NCBI GenBank assembly: GCA_016708725.1
Contig: JADJFE010000032.1
Location: 124,001-188,000 of the forward strand
From: Candidatus Aalborgicola bjergmarkensis
GTDB taxonomy: Bacteria; Pseudomonadota; Gammaproteobacteria; Burkholderiales; Burkholderiaceae_C
Direction of reading: 5' to 3'
DNA: 64,000 bases
The notes beneath the pieces were generated by a model that had not been told where the DNA came from, did not search any database, and was given only the letters and a program-made list of their open reading frames with translations. Shown piece by piece: positions 10,001 through 21,488 of this stretch. Numbering within the stretch: the first letter of the stretch is position 1; every line of letters begins with the position of its first letter. A program made the position numbers and the translations under genes.

Positions 10001-12039
10001 CGCTAGGTGCCACCGACAAAACCAGTGTGAATGCCAAGCTGGATGCCAATGGCCTCCAGTCTTCGGGCAGCACCACCTACAACCTGGCGGCGGCAGACAA
10101 CTGGAACGGCCCGATCTGGCCTACAACGGGTGCCAATATTCAAGATTTGACCCTCAATGGCATCAACGTTAGCGGCAACAACGCCATCCCCAGCGTTACC
10201 ACTCCCACGGCCATTACCCTTGCCGATACCACGGCAGCCGACACGTTGACTAACACGACTGGCACGCTTAGCGCCAGTGATACCGACGGCACCGTCAGCA
10301 GCTACGGCATCAGCGGCGGCACTATAGGCGGCACTACCGATATTGGCGGCACGGTTTATGACGTATCCAAAGCAGGCAGTTACGGCACGCTCTACGTCAA
10401 GAGCGCAACCGGTGCTTACGCGTTCGTACCCAATAACAGCGCGGTCGATGCCCGCAGCACAGATGCATCCGAAACCTTCACCGTCACTGCCACCGACAAT
10501 GGCAACGCCACTGGCAACGCCACGCTGACCGTCAACGTCACAGCGGCCAACGATGCACCGACCGACATTGCCCTGACAGGCAGTAGCGCCAACATCTACG
10601 AGGCAGCCAATACCATCGTCGGCATCCTGAGCACCACCGATGTTGACGGCGGCGGGCCGACCTATTCCATCGTTTCTGTCAACGCTGCCACCTCGGGTGC
10701 CACCTTCGACCTGTTCAACATCGACCTGTTCAACATCGGCGGCCCCGCGCTACGTCTGACCGATCCCTCGAACACATTGGCCACCACTTATGCCGTGGTC
10801 ATTAGTATCCACGACGGCACCTCCAATTACGACAAACCCATCAATGTCACGGTATCGGATGCGATGGTGGTTACAACCAGTGATGATACTGGCGACAATT
10901 TGACCGCCCCCGGCAATTACGCTACCGAGCTCGCCGACGGCAGCGGCCTGAGCTTGCGCGAAGCCTTGCTATTGGCCGCAGCGGGCAACAAAACCATCGG
11001 CTTTGCAGCGGGTTTGAGCGGGCAGACCATTACCCTGAGCAGCGATGTCACCGTGCCCGCTGGCACCACACTGGATACCGATGCCGCCGGCACCCTGACT
11101 ATTGCTGGCAATGTACTGACGATGGGCGGTGGCATGACGCTAAACAATGGTGCGAGCGATATTCTGAACATCAACAGCACGATTGCAGGCACGGTTGGGA
11201 TCACCAAGACCGGGGCTGGCACCGTGCAATTTGGCTCAGCGGTGCAAAGTTACTCCGGCACCACCACCATCAACGGTGGCACGCTGAAGCTGGGTGGCAG
11301 CAACCTATTCAGCGCATCCGGCCAGTTGGTTGTCGGTGCCGCAGGCACGTTTGACCTGAAAGGTTTCAATCAAACATTCGCCGGGATTTCCGGCACGGGC
11401 ACCATCACCAACAGTGTGGGCAATAGTTTTCTGCTGCCCGAAATTGCCAGCGGTACGTCGGTTTTCAGTGGAATCTTATCTGGCCCACTGTATGTCACCA
11501 AGACCGGGGTCGGCACCTTGGAACTGGCGGGTAGCACGTCCAATACCTACAGTAACAACACGACGGTATTTGAGGGCATCCTGGCTTTGAATAAATCGGG
11601 GGGCGCTATTGCCGTCAGTAGCGACTTGTACGTGGGTGGCTACGGCGGGGCGGCGGGCGCTGCCGTCGTGAGGTGGCTGCAGAACGACCAAATGAGTACC
11701 AGTAAGTCGTTGAATGCCAGTGGTACCGACGCGCTGATTGATCTAAACGGCTTCAACCAGTCGATCAACAACATAGAGCTGTCTGGTGGAGAAATTCGCA
11801 CCGCTGCGGGCTCCCTGACCTTGGCTGGGTATTTGCGAGACAACACGGGCGATGCCACCTCGCAAATTACCGGCAAACTGGAATTGAGCGCGGGAGCACA
11901 TGCTTTCTCCATTAGCGAAGGATCGGTAGCGGGTATTGACCTCGACATTGCTGCGGACATCAGCGGCACAGGCGATATCGAAATGGACTACTACGACGGC
12001 GACGGGGGTTCTGCGCTTCTCAGGCAACAACACCTATGA
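7081..12039 (+). CDS. Giant adhesin 1, N-terminal part (DUF4347, cadherin/VCBS-like, CSLREA-like and strand repeats); frameshifted at ~12004
   Basis: Start ATG at 7081 follows GAAGGAAAAATCGCC, a usable ribosome site. Residues ~7-155 form a DUF4347 domain (IVFIDSRIANYQTLIAG, HVFSHGSAGALQLGD, GDLLLYGCNVAQGEAG), the usual N-terminal module of very large type I-secreted surface proteins. Further on are jelly-roll-like segments, Ig/cadherin-like units, a VCBS-like unit near 10200-10560, a CSLREA-like motif (GLSLREALLLA, ~10940) and autotransporter-type strand repeats (SGTTTINGGTLKLGG, 11250). The frame breaks at a GGGGG run at 12004-12008: with four Gs the sequence would read DGDGVLRFSGNNTYDG, exactly the next strand repeat, which continues in the second frame. 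The two parts are therefore one gene of about 14.2 kb. Likely exported and cell-surface; the secretion genes are not in the window. Confidence 0.85.
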   Translation: MNARQNIVFIDSRIANYQTLIAGLPQSSEVILIDGGNGLQQMADALAGRSGINAIHVFSHGSAGALQLGDTLLTSANLNTYAPLLGQIGQSLTAQGDLLLYGCNVAQGEAGQSFVESIARVTQADVAASEDLTGAAALGGDWVLEMASGAIEAQTLAAPQYAETLAYTNVEFTTEFHVNGSVVDGEAGSIDIPSFFVGFRAVDIDGSSPFDAGSATVSVAAEYGLTNEGGAGVLDSFFIYTDNTVITSLAFDIASFDVYNDTLSDVTLTISGYPTLDFTQLNATVAGWSNQTTATAYAGTWTTVNLTDFSNLVSVRIDFADNTSLYLNKASIQKHVLNAIPTLTTLNTISGATEDTQFQISKTDLQTAGNAADADGLGDFSGFSYVVKAVSSGTLKIGADAGSATDYDATSNKTIDATHLAFWTPAANANATLAAFTVVVKDPEGAESVTPVQVAVNAAAVPDVPVLDTTKSPVLTTISENVGNPVNGATTGSTLVSDLVYTNPGMANFSDGDNDLPGLAITGVNANGSLWFSTNSGTTWTQATGITPTNALPLASVATTRVYFAPAANYSGSVTDAITVRAWDRTSGTSGVIGLDATASNSVSSASDTVSLTIIPTPPANVVTFALDAQSVFSLFDGDWGSVNLSSWVLKFGFKATNPSTSTGNYPHAATQTVDGRIGIVAELTSPASDFFSIQAGAATEDFTITGFKVYNNSGSAITLTLTGSADQWVYAGGSQPGTQIGNTTKNIASSASWQTVDISSDGFTDISSLKIDYTDASPIYLNDFVFVLPGPTLTSATYNAITGVLAVTGANMTTGDTINVAKLSITGEGSNSYTLTSSNVTATSATAFSITLNATDRLNVNGLLDKDGLTAATAGTFNLAGAASWDTSQTTAADLTGNAITVSSVQKPTITSATYDSGTGILVVTGTNLVKQFGANNDIDVTKLSLAGQGGSATLTANTSNVEITSATAFTVTLGATDKTSVNAKLDANGLQSSGSTTYNLAAADNWNGPIWPTTGANIQDLTLNGINVSGNNAIPSVTTPTAITLADTTAADTLTNTTGTLSASDTDGTVSSYGISGGTIGGTTDIGGTVYDVSKAGSYGTLYVKSATGAYAFVPNNSAVDARSTDASETFTVTATDNGNATGNATLTVNVTAANDAPTDIALTGSSANIYEAANTIVGILSTTDVDGGGPTYSIVSVNAATSGATFDLFNIDLFNIGGPALRLTDPSNTLATTYAVVISIHDGTSNYDKPINVTVSDAMVVTTSDDTGDNLTAPGNYATELADGSGLSLREALLLAAAGNKTIGFAAGLSGQTITLSSDVTVPAGTTLDTDAAGTLTIAGNVLTMGGGMTLNNGASDILNINSTIAGTVGITKTGAGTVQFGSAVQSYSGTTTINGGTLKLGGSNLFSASGQLVVGAAGTFDLKGFNQTFAGISGTGTITNSVGNSFLLPEIASGTSVFSGILSGPLYVTKTGVGTLELAGSTSNTYSNNTTVFEGILALNKSGGAIAVSSDLYVGGYGGAAGAAVVRWLQNDQMSTSKSLNASGTDALIDLNGFNQSINNIELSGGEIRTAAGSLTLAGYLRDNTGDATSQITGKLELSAGAHAFSISEGSVAGIDLDIAADISGTGDIEMDYYDGDGGSALLRQQHL

Positions 12040-15000
12040 CGGCACGACCACGATTAAGGATGGCAGCACCTTGCTGGTTGATGGCACGAACAGCGGCGCT
12101 GGCGCTGTGACCGTCCAGACTGGGGCCAGATTGGGTGGTACCGGTTCGATTGCCGCTGCCGTCACGGTCGAAAATGGCTGCGTACTCGATGCCGGCACCA
12201 CCAGCACCACCGAGGACCTGGCTACCGGCAACCTGATCGTGAACGGAACACTGTCCGCACAGATCAATGGCGCTAGCGCTGGTGCTGCCAGCAGCGGCTA
12301 CGACCAGATCAAAGTCACTGGCACGGTCAACCTTAGCGGTGCCACCTTGGACGTGAGCGGTAGCACCCATACGCCAGTCACGGGCAACAGCTTCAAGCTG
12401 ATCGACAACGACGGCAGCGATGCCATTACCGGCACCTTTGCCGGACTGGCAGAGGGCGCGACCATTACGGTCAACGGCGTGGCGATGAACATCAGCTACC
12501 AGAGCGGCGATGGCAACGATGTGGTGTTGAGCATGCCCAACGCCGCCCCGGTGCTGGATGCCAGCAAATCACCCGCATTGGCGGGCGTTTTACAAAACAG
12601 CAGCGCACCCACCAACGGCAGCACCACGGGTGCAACGCTGGTTTCGGCTTTGATCAATACCGGGGCGCTGGCGAACTACAGCGATAGCGACGGCAATCCT
12701 GCGGGCATCGCCATTACGGGCAAGAGCACGAATGGATCGCTCTATTATTCGACCAACAGTGGCGCGACATGGACAGCAGTAGGGGCGGTTTCTGCGACCA
12801 GCGCACAAGTATTGAAAGCCGATGCCAGCACTTACCTATATTTCAAACCCAATGCCGGTTACAGCGGCAGCATCAACGATGCACTCACCATTAAGGCATG
12901 GGATCAGACGGGAGCTTATACCAATGGTCAAAGTGGGGTAAATGTGGATGCGACCCTGCAACTCACAAGCACTTACGATACCCCTGGAGTTGCCCGTGGC
13001 ATCGCGGTAAATGGTAATTATGCTTATCTAGCGGACTATAGTCCTGGCTTACAGATTTTCAATATCAGCAATCCAGCAAGCCCAAGCTTGGAAGGAACTT
13101 ACACTAACGTTAACACGGTAAATGCACGCGCTGTCGTAGTGAATGGTGGTTACGCCTATTTGGCGAATGCTGGTAATAATCCTTCTTTGCAGATCGTCGA
13201 TATCAGCGATCCGGCAAATCCAGCTTTCAAGGCAACCATCACCACACCTGGGAGCTACGCATACAGTGTCGCTGTTAATGGCAACTTTGCTTACGTAGCA
13301 TGTGCTGAAGCTGGCCTGCAGGTTATCAATGTCAGTGATCCAGCACACCCAAGCTTGCTGGGAACCTACACTGACCCTAATCCTGGAACCAAATGGGCAT
13401 ATGGTATTGCAGTAAGTGGAAATTACGCCTATGTGGCATATGGTTCGGCTGGATTGAATATTATCAATATAAGTAATCCAGCAAGCCCAAGTTTGGTGGG
13501 AACCTACGATACCCCTGGCGATGCAACCGGTGTCACGGTGAGTGGCAATTACGCCTACGTGGCTGATTATGATAAAGGATTGCAGGTTATCAATATCAGT
13601 AATCCAGCAAGCCCAAGCTTGGCGGGAACTTACGATACCACTGGATATGCCTATTTTGTCACCGTGAGTGGCGATTACGCTTATGTGGCGGATGATACAG
13701 GTGGATTGCAACTTATCAATATCAGCAATCTCGCAAGCCCAAGCCTGGTGGCAACCTACGATACCCCTGGAGCTGCACGCGGTGTCACAGTAAATGGCAA
13801 TTACGCCTACGTGGCAGACTACACCAGTGGATTGCAAATCATTGAGATGGTGAGCTTGAATAGTGTTTCAAGTGCAAGCGATACGGTCAGTGTGAGTGTC
13901 ACCAATCCCGCCCCACCACCCCCGCCGCCCAACTCACCCCCTACAGGAAACATCACCATCGGCGGGACAGCCACTCAAGGGCAGACGCTCACCGCCAGCA
14001 ATACGCTGGCCGACAACAATGGTCTGGGAAGCATCAGCTACCAATGGAAAGCCGATGGCACGGCTATCAACGGTGCAACAGGCTCCACGCTGGTGCTGGG
14101 ACAAGACCAGGTAGGCAAGACGATTACCGTCACAGCCAGCTACACCGATGGTGGCGGCACAGCCGAAAGCGTGACTTCCAGTGCATCAAGCGTTGTTGCC
14201 AACATCAACGACACCCCCACAGGCAGCGTCACCATCAGCGGCACACCAACCCAAGGCCAGACACTAACTGCCAGCAACACCCTGGCTGACATTGACGGTC
14301 TGGGCACCATCCAATACCAATGGTACGCCGCAGACACATCCATCACCGGTGCCACAGGCTCCACGCTGACCCTCACACAAGACCATGTGGGTAAAACCAT
14401 TACCGTCAAAGCCAGCTATACCGACGGCTTCAAAACGGCTGAAAGCGTCTCCAGCGACGCCACCACAGCTGTTGCCAACATCAACGACGTGCCCACAGGC
14501 ACCGTCACCATCAGCGGTACAGCTACACAGGGCCAGACGCTAACGGCCAGCAACACGCTAGCCGACATCGACGGCCTGGGCACCATCCAATACCAGTGGT
14601 ACGCCGCAGACGCACCCATCACCGGCGCCACAGGCTCCACACTGACCCTCACGCAGGGCCATGTGGGCAAAGCCATTACCGTCAAAGCCAGCTACACCGA
14701 CGGCTTCAAAACGGCTGAAAGCATTTCTAGCGACTCCAAAACCATTGCCAACATCAATGACGTTCCCACAGGCAGCGTCACCATCAGCGGAACCCCAACG
14801 CAAGGCCAGACACTAACGGCCAGTAATACCCTGGCCGATGCCGACGGACTGGGAGCAATTCAATACCAGTGGTACGCCGCAAATGCGCCCATCACCGACG
14901 CCACAGGCTCCACGTTGGCCCTCACACAAGATCATGTTGGCAAAGCCATTACCGTCAAAGCCAGCTATATCGACGTATTCAAAACGGCTGAAAGCGTCTC

Positions 15001-18000
15001 CAGCGATACCACAACCATTACCAACATCAACGACACCCCCACAGGCAACGTCACCATCAGCGGCACACCAACCCAAGGCCAGACGCTCACGGCCAGCAAC
15101 ACCCTAGTCGACATCGACGGCATGGGCACCATCCAGTATCAGTGGTTGATGGGCGACACCCCCATTAGCGACGCCACAGGCTCGACGCTGACGCTCACGC
15201 AGGACCATGTGGACAAAACCATCACCGTCAAAGCCAGCTATACCGACGGCTTCAAAACGGCTGAAAGCGTCTCCAGCGATACCACAACCATTGCCAACAT
15301 CAACGACACCCCCACAGGCAACGTCACCATCAGCGGCACACCAACGCAAGGCCAGACACTAACGGCTAGCAATACGCTAGCCGACATTGACGGACTGGGA
15401 GCAATTCAATACCAGTGGTACACCGCAGATACACCCATCACCGAAGCCACAGGCTCCACGTTGGCCCTCACACAAGATCATGTTGGCAAAGCCATTACCG
15501 TCAAAGCCAGCTATATCGACGTATTCAAAACGGCTGAAAGCGTCTCCAGCGATGCCACAACCATTGCCAACATCAACGACGCACCCACAGGCAACGTCAC
15601 CATCAGCGGCACCCCAACGCAAGGCCAGACGCTTACCGCCAGCAACACCCTGGCCGATGCCGACGGCCTGGGCACCATTCAATACCAGTGGTTCGCCGAC
15701 AACACTGCCATCAGTGGCGCCACAGACAACACACTGACACTCACCCAAGCCCAGATCGGCAAAACCATCACGGTAATTGCCAGCTACACCGACGGCTTCA
15801 ACACCTTTGAGAGCGTCTCCAGCGGTCCAACTGTGGCGATCATCAGCACCAACAACGCCCCCAGCATCACCTCCGGCTCAAGTGCCAGCGTTGCCGAAAA
15901 TGCTCCCGCCAGTACCGTGGTCTACACGGCCACAGCTACCGACCCCGATGCGGATACGCTCAGTTACACGCTGACTGGTCCAGATGCTGCATCCTTGACA
16001 ATCGATGCCGCAACAGGCGCAGTAAACTTAAAAACGCCAGCGAATTTTGAAGCCCAGTCCAGCTACAGCTTTAACGTGGTGGTCAGCGATAACGCCAGCC
16101 CCGCACTCTCACACAGCGCAGCAATCACCCTGAGCGTCACGGACATCAACGAAGCACCCACCATGGCCGCCAGTGCACAGACACTGGTAGCAGAAAACGG
16201 CATAGCCAACGCATTGGTGTACACCGCCAGCGCGCAAGACGTGGATGCCAACACCACGTTGAGCTACAGCCTCAGCGGCCCGGATGCATCCGCCTTCAGC
16301 ATAGATGCCACAACCGGCGCACTACACATCAAAACCCCCACCGACTTTGAAGCCAAACCGCTCTACAACGCCATCGTCACGGCCAGCGACAACGGCTTAT
16401 CAGGCGTGGGACAAAGACTCAGCGTGACCCAAGACCTCCGCATTGTGGTCACCGACGTCAACGAAGCCCCCAGCATCACCTCTGGCACCAGCGCCGTAGT
16501 AGCCAACAACAGCCCGGTGGACACCCTGGTCTACAAAACCACTGCCAGCGATCCGGATGCAGGCGATGTATTGACCTACAGCCTCTTGGGCGCAGATGCC
16601 AGCCTTTTGAACGTAAACCCTACAACGGGAGCCATCACGCTAAAGACCGCTTCCGACATCAACACCAAGCCCAGCTACAGCTTCAACGTGATAGCCAGCG
16701 ACAAAGGCACACTCTCGGCCAGCAAAGCCATCAGCGTCCAGGTAACGGCTGACAACCAGAACGCCCCCCCGGTTATCACCTCGGGCAACGGTGCTGCCAG
16801 CATCACCCTCGCATCCCCAGAAAACCAGACGGAAATCACCACCATCACCGCCAACGACCCCAATGCCAGCGACACGGTAACTTTCAGCATTGCCGGTGGT
16901 GCGGACCAATCGGCCTTCACGCTCAACGCCCAAACCGGCATCTTGCGCTTTACCAACGCCCCGGATTTTGAACAACCCACGGATGCTGGCAAAGACAACG
17001 GCTACGAAGTCATCATCCAGGCCAGCGATGGCAAGGGTGGACAAGTCAGCCAAACTATCACCGTCCAGGTTAGCGATGTGCAGGAAGATACCTCCACCAT
17101 CGCGCCCAGCATCCAACTCAGCCCCGGCAGCGACACTGGAATATCTGACACGGACAACCTGATCAACAAGGCAGTAATTGCCCTGACCGGTCAGGCCGAA
17201 GCCTTTGCCACCATCACCGTCAGCGATGCGCGCGGCAACGCCATCGGCAGCACCCAGGCCAGCCAAAGCGGCGTCTGGACCCTCTCCGGCGTAAACCTTG
17301 CCACCCTGAGCAACAATGCCGGAACAACCGGCGGTGATGGCTTGTACACCCTCTCAGCCAAGGCAGTCGATCTGGCACTCAATCAAAGCACCGCCAGCAC
17401 ACTCACCGTGGAACTCGACACCAGCGCGCCACCGGCCCCCCTGACGCTCCAACTTGATACCGCATCCGACAGCACCCCGGTAGGTGATGGCAAAACCAGT
17501 ACCCTCACACCCAACTTCACCGTAACTCTGCCACAAGGAGCCACCAACACAGATCGCCTTAGCCTCACAGCGGACCTCGACGGCAACGGCAGCTTTGAGA
17601 CCAAGCTCAGCACCACAACCCTGACAGCCGCACAAATTGCCGCAGGCACCGTCACACTCAGCATCGACGCACACACCTTCCCCGACAACCGCGCCATCAC
17701 CTTCCTGGCTTCGCTCATAGACAAAGCTGGCAACACCTCCACGGGTGCCAGCACCACGGTGGCCTTTGTCACCGACTTTGACGGCATCACCCCAGCCACA
17801 GAAAACGCCGGAACAGCCGGGGGCGACTTCAACGGCGATGGCCTGGCTGATTCCCAGCAAAGCGATGTGGCAACCGCACCGATGACCAACGCCCAGGACT
17901 TCAACAACGCAAACAGTGGCAATGGCGGCAACGCAAGCTACGGCTCCTTGATTGCCGGAGACACCAACGGCGACGGAACTCCCGACAACCAGGGCAGCAT

Positions 18001-21000
18001 CCAGCTCAGCGACGTGGGCGTAAGCCCCGCCGCAACAGCCGCAGGCGGCTTGATGCTGCAAGACCTCTCAGCCCAGGGTTTAGGTGCCTCCAGCGACGTC
18101 ATCAACTTTACCGCCACGGCTGACGCCAACCACGACCAAAGCCCGGATACAGGAGGCTTTGCCGATGCCGACCCCAACCGCGCAGGCGCGCAGGTGCGCA
18201 TCACCATCGAACTCGGCGGCAATGGCGTTTCTGCCACCAAGGTGATGAAAGTCCGGCCCGATGGATCGAGCTTTGACTTCACCGCCACCAGCGGCGACGT
18301 GGATGGCGGACAACTCATTGACACCAACGGCGATGGCAAAGCGGATCGCATCATCCTGACCATTACCGACAATGGCATTGGCGACTTTGATGCGCGTGAT
18401 GGTGTCATCACCGATCCGCTGTTCCTGGCCAAACCCAACACAGCACCGGTATTCACCAGCCACGCCGGAGCGGCATCGGCCAATCTCAGCACGGCGGAAA
18501 ACACCTCGGCGGTCGATACCCTTGTCGCCAGCGATGCGGACAACGATGTCCTGAGTTTTAGCATCAGCGGCGGGCTGGATGCTGGCAAGTTCACAATCAA
18601 CAGCACAAGCGGCGTGCTCAGCTTTGTCACTGCGCCTGATTTTGAGAAGCCAGGCGACAGCGACCAGGACAACGTGTACCACGTCACCATTCAAGCCAGC
18701 GATGGTTTGGGCGGTCTTGCCACCCAGGCACTGGCAGTCAATGTCACCAATATTGCCGATACCGGGGTTATCTCTTACAGCGCAACGACCTTTGTAGAAG
18801 CAGCAGCCAACGACGGCTCCATCGCCACCACCAGCACGATAACACTGAGCCAGGATAGCTTTACCGGAGCCGTTGGCGCAACGCTGGGTACGGTAAGCAA
18901 CGTGCCTGCCGGACTGAGCGCCGCACTCATCAAAACCAGCGCGACCACGGCCTCCCTGAGCTTCACCGGCAAGGCTGCCACACATGCCAACGCCAACGAT
19001 ATCAACAACTTGAGCGTGCGTTTTAGCGATGCCGATTTCTCCAGCGGCTTGGCCAGCAGCGTGACCAACGCCACCTTGTCCGGGCTAAAAATCGACTTTG
19101 CCGATCCGGCACCCATTATTGTTACGCCGGAACCCATCAAGTCCCTGAGCTACAGCACCACGACCTTTGTTGAAGCCGCAGCCAACGACGGCTCCATCGC
19201 CACCACCAGCACCATCACCCTGAGCAACGACAGCTTTAGCGGAGCCATTGGTGCAGCGCTGGGTACGGTAAGCAACGTCCCCGTCGGGTTGAATGCCACG
19301 CTGATCAAAACCAGTGCAAATACAGCCACCTTGGCCTTCACCGGCAAAGCTGCAGCACATTCCAATGCCAACGATGTCAACAACTTGAGCGTAAGTTTTA
19401 GCAATGCCGACTTCTCCAGCGGCTTGGCCAGCAGTGTGACCAACGCCACCCTGTCTGGATTGGTAATTGACTTTGCCGATAGCGTCCTGCCACCCGGAAA
19501 AGTCGTCGATGGCGTGACCGTCAGCGTGCAATCGGGCACCGACACACTGACCAACCTGGAACAACAAACGCTGACCATTCCCGCAATCAGTGCCAGCCGC
19601 GTGGAAGACACCAGTACCGCCAATGCAACCCTGGCCGACATCGGGCTGGATGTCAGCATCAACACCCCGGCGATCCAGGCGCAACTGGCTGCAGCTCTGC
19701 CCATTGGCGTGGCGATGACCGCCAGCGGGCCGACTACGCTGCTCACAGGCGCCCAGGCCAGCACGGATTTGCTGGGGCGCATCAATCAAAAGGCCACAAC
19801 ACCCGCTGCCAGCGAAATGGTGGCTGCAGCGCAAAGCTTCCTCGCCAGCCTTGGCAACGCCAGCGTGCTGGACAAGACCATCACGCTCACGGCCAGCGCC
19901 ACGCCCAACGATACGCTGCTCACAGGCAACGCAGCCAAGCCAGAAGCCATCGTGCTTGATGCCAGCGGCTTGCCCGTCAACAGCATTGTGCAACTGGACA
20001 ACGTGGACTTTAGCGCCGTCGTTGGTGCATTGCGTGTCACGGGCGGTGCGGGCAACAACCGCATCGTGGGTGATGCCAGCGCGCAGTGGTTCGCCATGGG
20101 TGCGGGCAACGATACCCTCTCAGGCGGTGCGGGTGACGATGTGCTCTCAGGGGCGCGTTCGGATGTGGGCCAGTGGACGTTTTATCTGGACGCCAACGGC
20201 GCTATCCAGGCCCAATACCAGGGCGGAAACCTGACTGCTGCTGCGCTGGACAACAAGCACGCGGATATGTACTTCCTGAATGCGTCCGTTGCCTCGGTCA
20301 AACAAGTTGCCTTGTTGTATGCAGCAGCCTTTGGACGCGCGACCGATCTGGGGGGCTTGAACTTTTATCTCACCCAGCAAAGCGCGCCCGAGCAAATCGC
20401 CAAGGCATTGCTGAATGCGCCCGAGTGGAGCACGGTACACGGCAGTGCGGGCAGTGCCATGGGCAACGAAGCGTTCATCAACGGCCTGTACCAGACCGCA
20501 TTGAGCCGGGTGGCAGATACCGCAGGCAAGCAGTTCTGGCTCGATGCCCTGGGCAAGGGACTGGGCCGCGAGCAGGTGGTGCTGGCCTTTGCCAATTCCA
20601 GCGAGATGCAGATGCACTGGACGACGCACAAGGCCAGCGCACTGGCCAGTGCGACCCAAATCACGGAAAGGGGCTGGATTGCCAGCAGCGGCGATGACCG
20701 GATTGACGGCGGCAGCGGCAGCGACACACTGGTCGGAGGTGATGGCACAGACACGGTGGTGTACTCCGGTGCGCTGCCGTCGTACAAGTTCCTGCTCACC
20801 AAGGGCGGAGAGATCAAGGTCGCCGATACGGCCACGGGAGCCAGGGATACGCTGTTAGGCTTTGAGCTGGGTGCGTTCAATGGCCAGCAGTTTGATATCA
20901 GCTTTACCCAGGCGACGCAGGCCAAGCTCAACACCCTGGGGTTGTTGTACCAGACAATTCTGGATCGCCCGGCTGATGTGGGGGGCTTGAACTACTGGCT

Positions 21001-21273
21001 CAAGGCGGATTTGAGCATTCAGCAGTACGCCCAGGGCATGCTGGTGGATACAGAGTTTGTGCAGCGTAATGAGAATGGGCCGTTGAGCGACAAGGCGTTT
21101 GTGGAGCTGCTCTACCACAACACGCCGTCACGTGATGCCGATGCAGCCGGGCTGAAGTTCTGAGCGACTATCTCGGCACCGGCCACTCCCGTGCAGAGAT
21201 GCTGGAGCAGTGGATTCAGACCGCCGAGGTTGTAGGCGTACAGTACGGCGCTGAGGGGCTTTGGTTGGTGTAG
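12006..21273 (+). CDS. Giant adhesin 1, C-terminal part (LVIVD, Ig-like, cadherin, RTX, DUF4214); premature stop by frameshift at ~21161
   Basis: Continues the strand repeat (LRFSGNNTYDGTTTIKDG) in a new frame. Order: LVIVD repeats (12970-13850), a proline-rich hinge (NPAPPPPPPNSPP), seven Ig-like repeats (13938-15857), cadherin-like domains (15858-17095), Ig-like segments with Ca-binding DxNGDG patterns (GDFNGDGLADSQQ, IDTNGDGKADR), two SFTG...DFAD repeats, then the RTX/DUF4214 cassette. The open frame stops at 21161-21163 because the copy has TTCTGAGCGAC where the paralogous cassette at 3840 has TTCTGGAGCGAC. Restoring that G carries the frame to the natural TAG at 21271-21273, about 36 residues further on. 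The loss removes half of the last DUF4214 unit and the extreme C-terminus, where type I secretion signals lie, so export may be impaired. Confidence 0.8.
12970..13850 (+). repeat. Seven in-frame LVIVD-type repeats (about 42 residues each)
   Basis: Each unit follows the pattern GVTVSGNYAYVADYDKGLQ, then VINISNPASPSL, then GTYDTPG. Seven units are readable, the last lacking the second half. LVIVD repeats (Pfam name) are predicted beta-propeller blades in surface proteins, and seven units would fit a closed seven-bladed propeller. Codon use here (more AT, e.g. GGTTATTGCA-like words) differs from the GC-rich flanks, suggesting separate acquisition of this module. Confidence 0.75.
13938..15857 (+). 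repeat. Seven tandem Ig-like repeats (about 91 residues, 273 bp)
   Basis: Units begin PTGNVTISGTPTQGQTLTAS, include QYQWYAADTPI and ASYTDGFKTAESVSS, and end IANIND. Units 2-6 are almost identical in DNA as well as protein, while the first and last are more diverged, the usual pattern of internal homogenisation or expansion by recombination. The repeats should act as a spacer stalk. Copy number may vary between strains or be misassembled from short reads. Confidence 0.8.
17095..21273 (+). repeat. 4.2-kb duplicated 3' module, copy in adhesin 1 (other copy 37612-41734; partial copy 1900-3954)
   Basis: From the codons for SIQLSPGSDTGIS to the gene end, the DNA matches the end of adhesin 2 almost base for base over four kilobases, with scattered substitutions and small indels. 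The last 2.4 kb (from ~18846) is also present as the orphan copy at 1900-3954. All three end in EGLWLV-TAG followed by the same kind of intergenic repeat, or, here, by the hairpin element at 21289. Confidence 0.85.
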
Positions 21274-21288
21274 CGGTCTAAGTGCTCC

Positions 21289-21483
21289 TTATAAAATAGC
21301 TGCATCCGCTTATTCCATAATGCTTACAGCCCGATTTGCCATGTAAAAACACCCGAAAACGGCCCGTTTTGATGCCGCATGGCGGTATCAGCATCGCCTT
21401 GACCCGTTTTGAAGGGCAAAATTCAAGATAAATCGGGCTACAAGCCTTATGTAACAAGCGGTAGCAGCTATGTTTTTTGCAGT
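21289..21483. repeat. Hairpin (MITE-like) repeat, variant copy
   Basis: Begins AAATAGCTGCATCCGCTTAT and ends ACAAGCGGTAGCAGCTATGT; the inner arms are CAGCCCGATTTGCC and AAATCGGGCTAC. The middle contains CACCCGAAAACGGCCCGTTT in the opposite orientation to the copies at 50035, 51045 and 61208, because the element is close to self-complementary. It lies between adhesin 1 and the convergent DUF4143 ATPase, where it could act as a bidirectional terminator (inference). Confidence 0.7.
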
Positions 21484-21488
21484 GAAAT

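Noticed and set aside
12004..12039. Programmed ribosomal frameshifting between the two adhesin 1 frames
   Set aside because: No slippery heptamer plus downstream pseudoknot was evident, and a one-base G-run indel explains the break completely.
13938..15857. Regular direct repeats as a possible CRISPR array
   Set aside because: The repeats are ~273 bp, in frame and protein-coding with Ig-like sequence; there are no short repeats with unique spacers and no cas genes.
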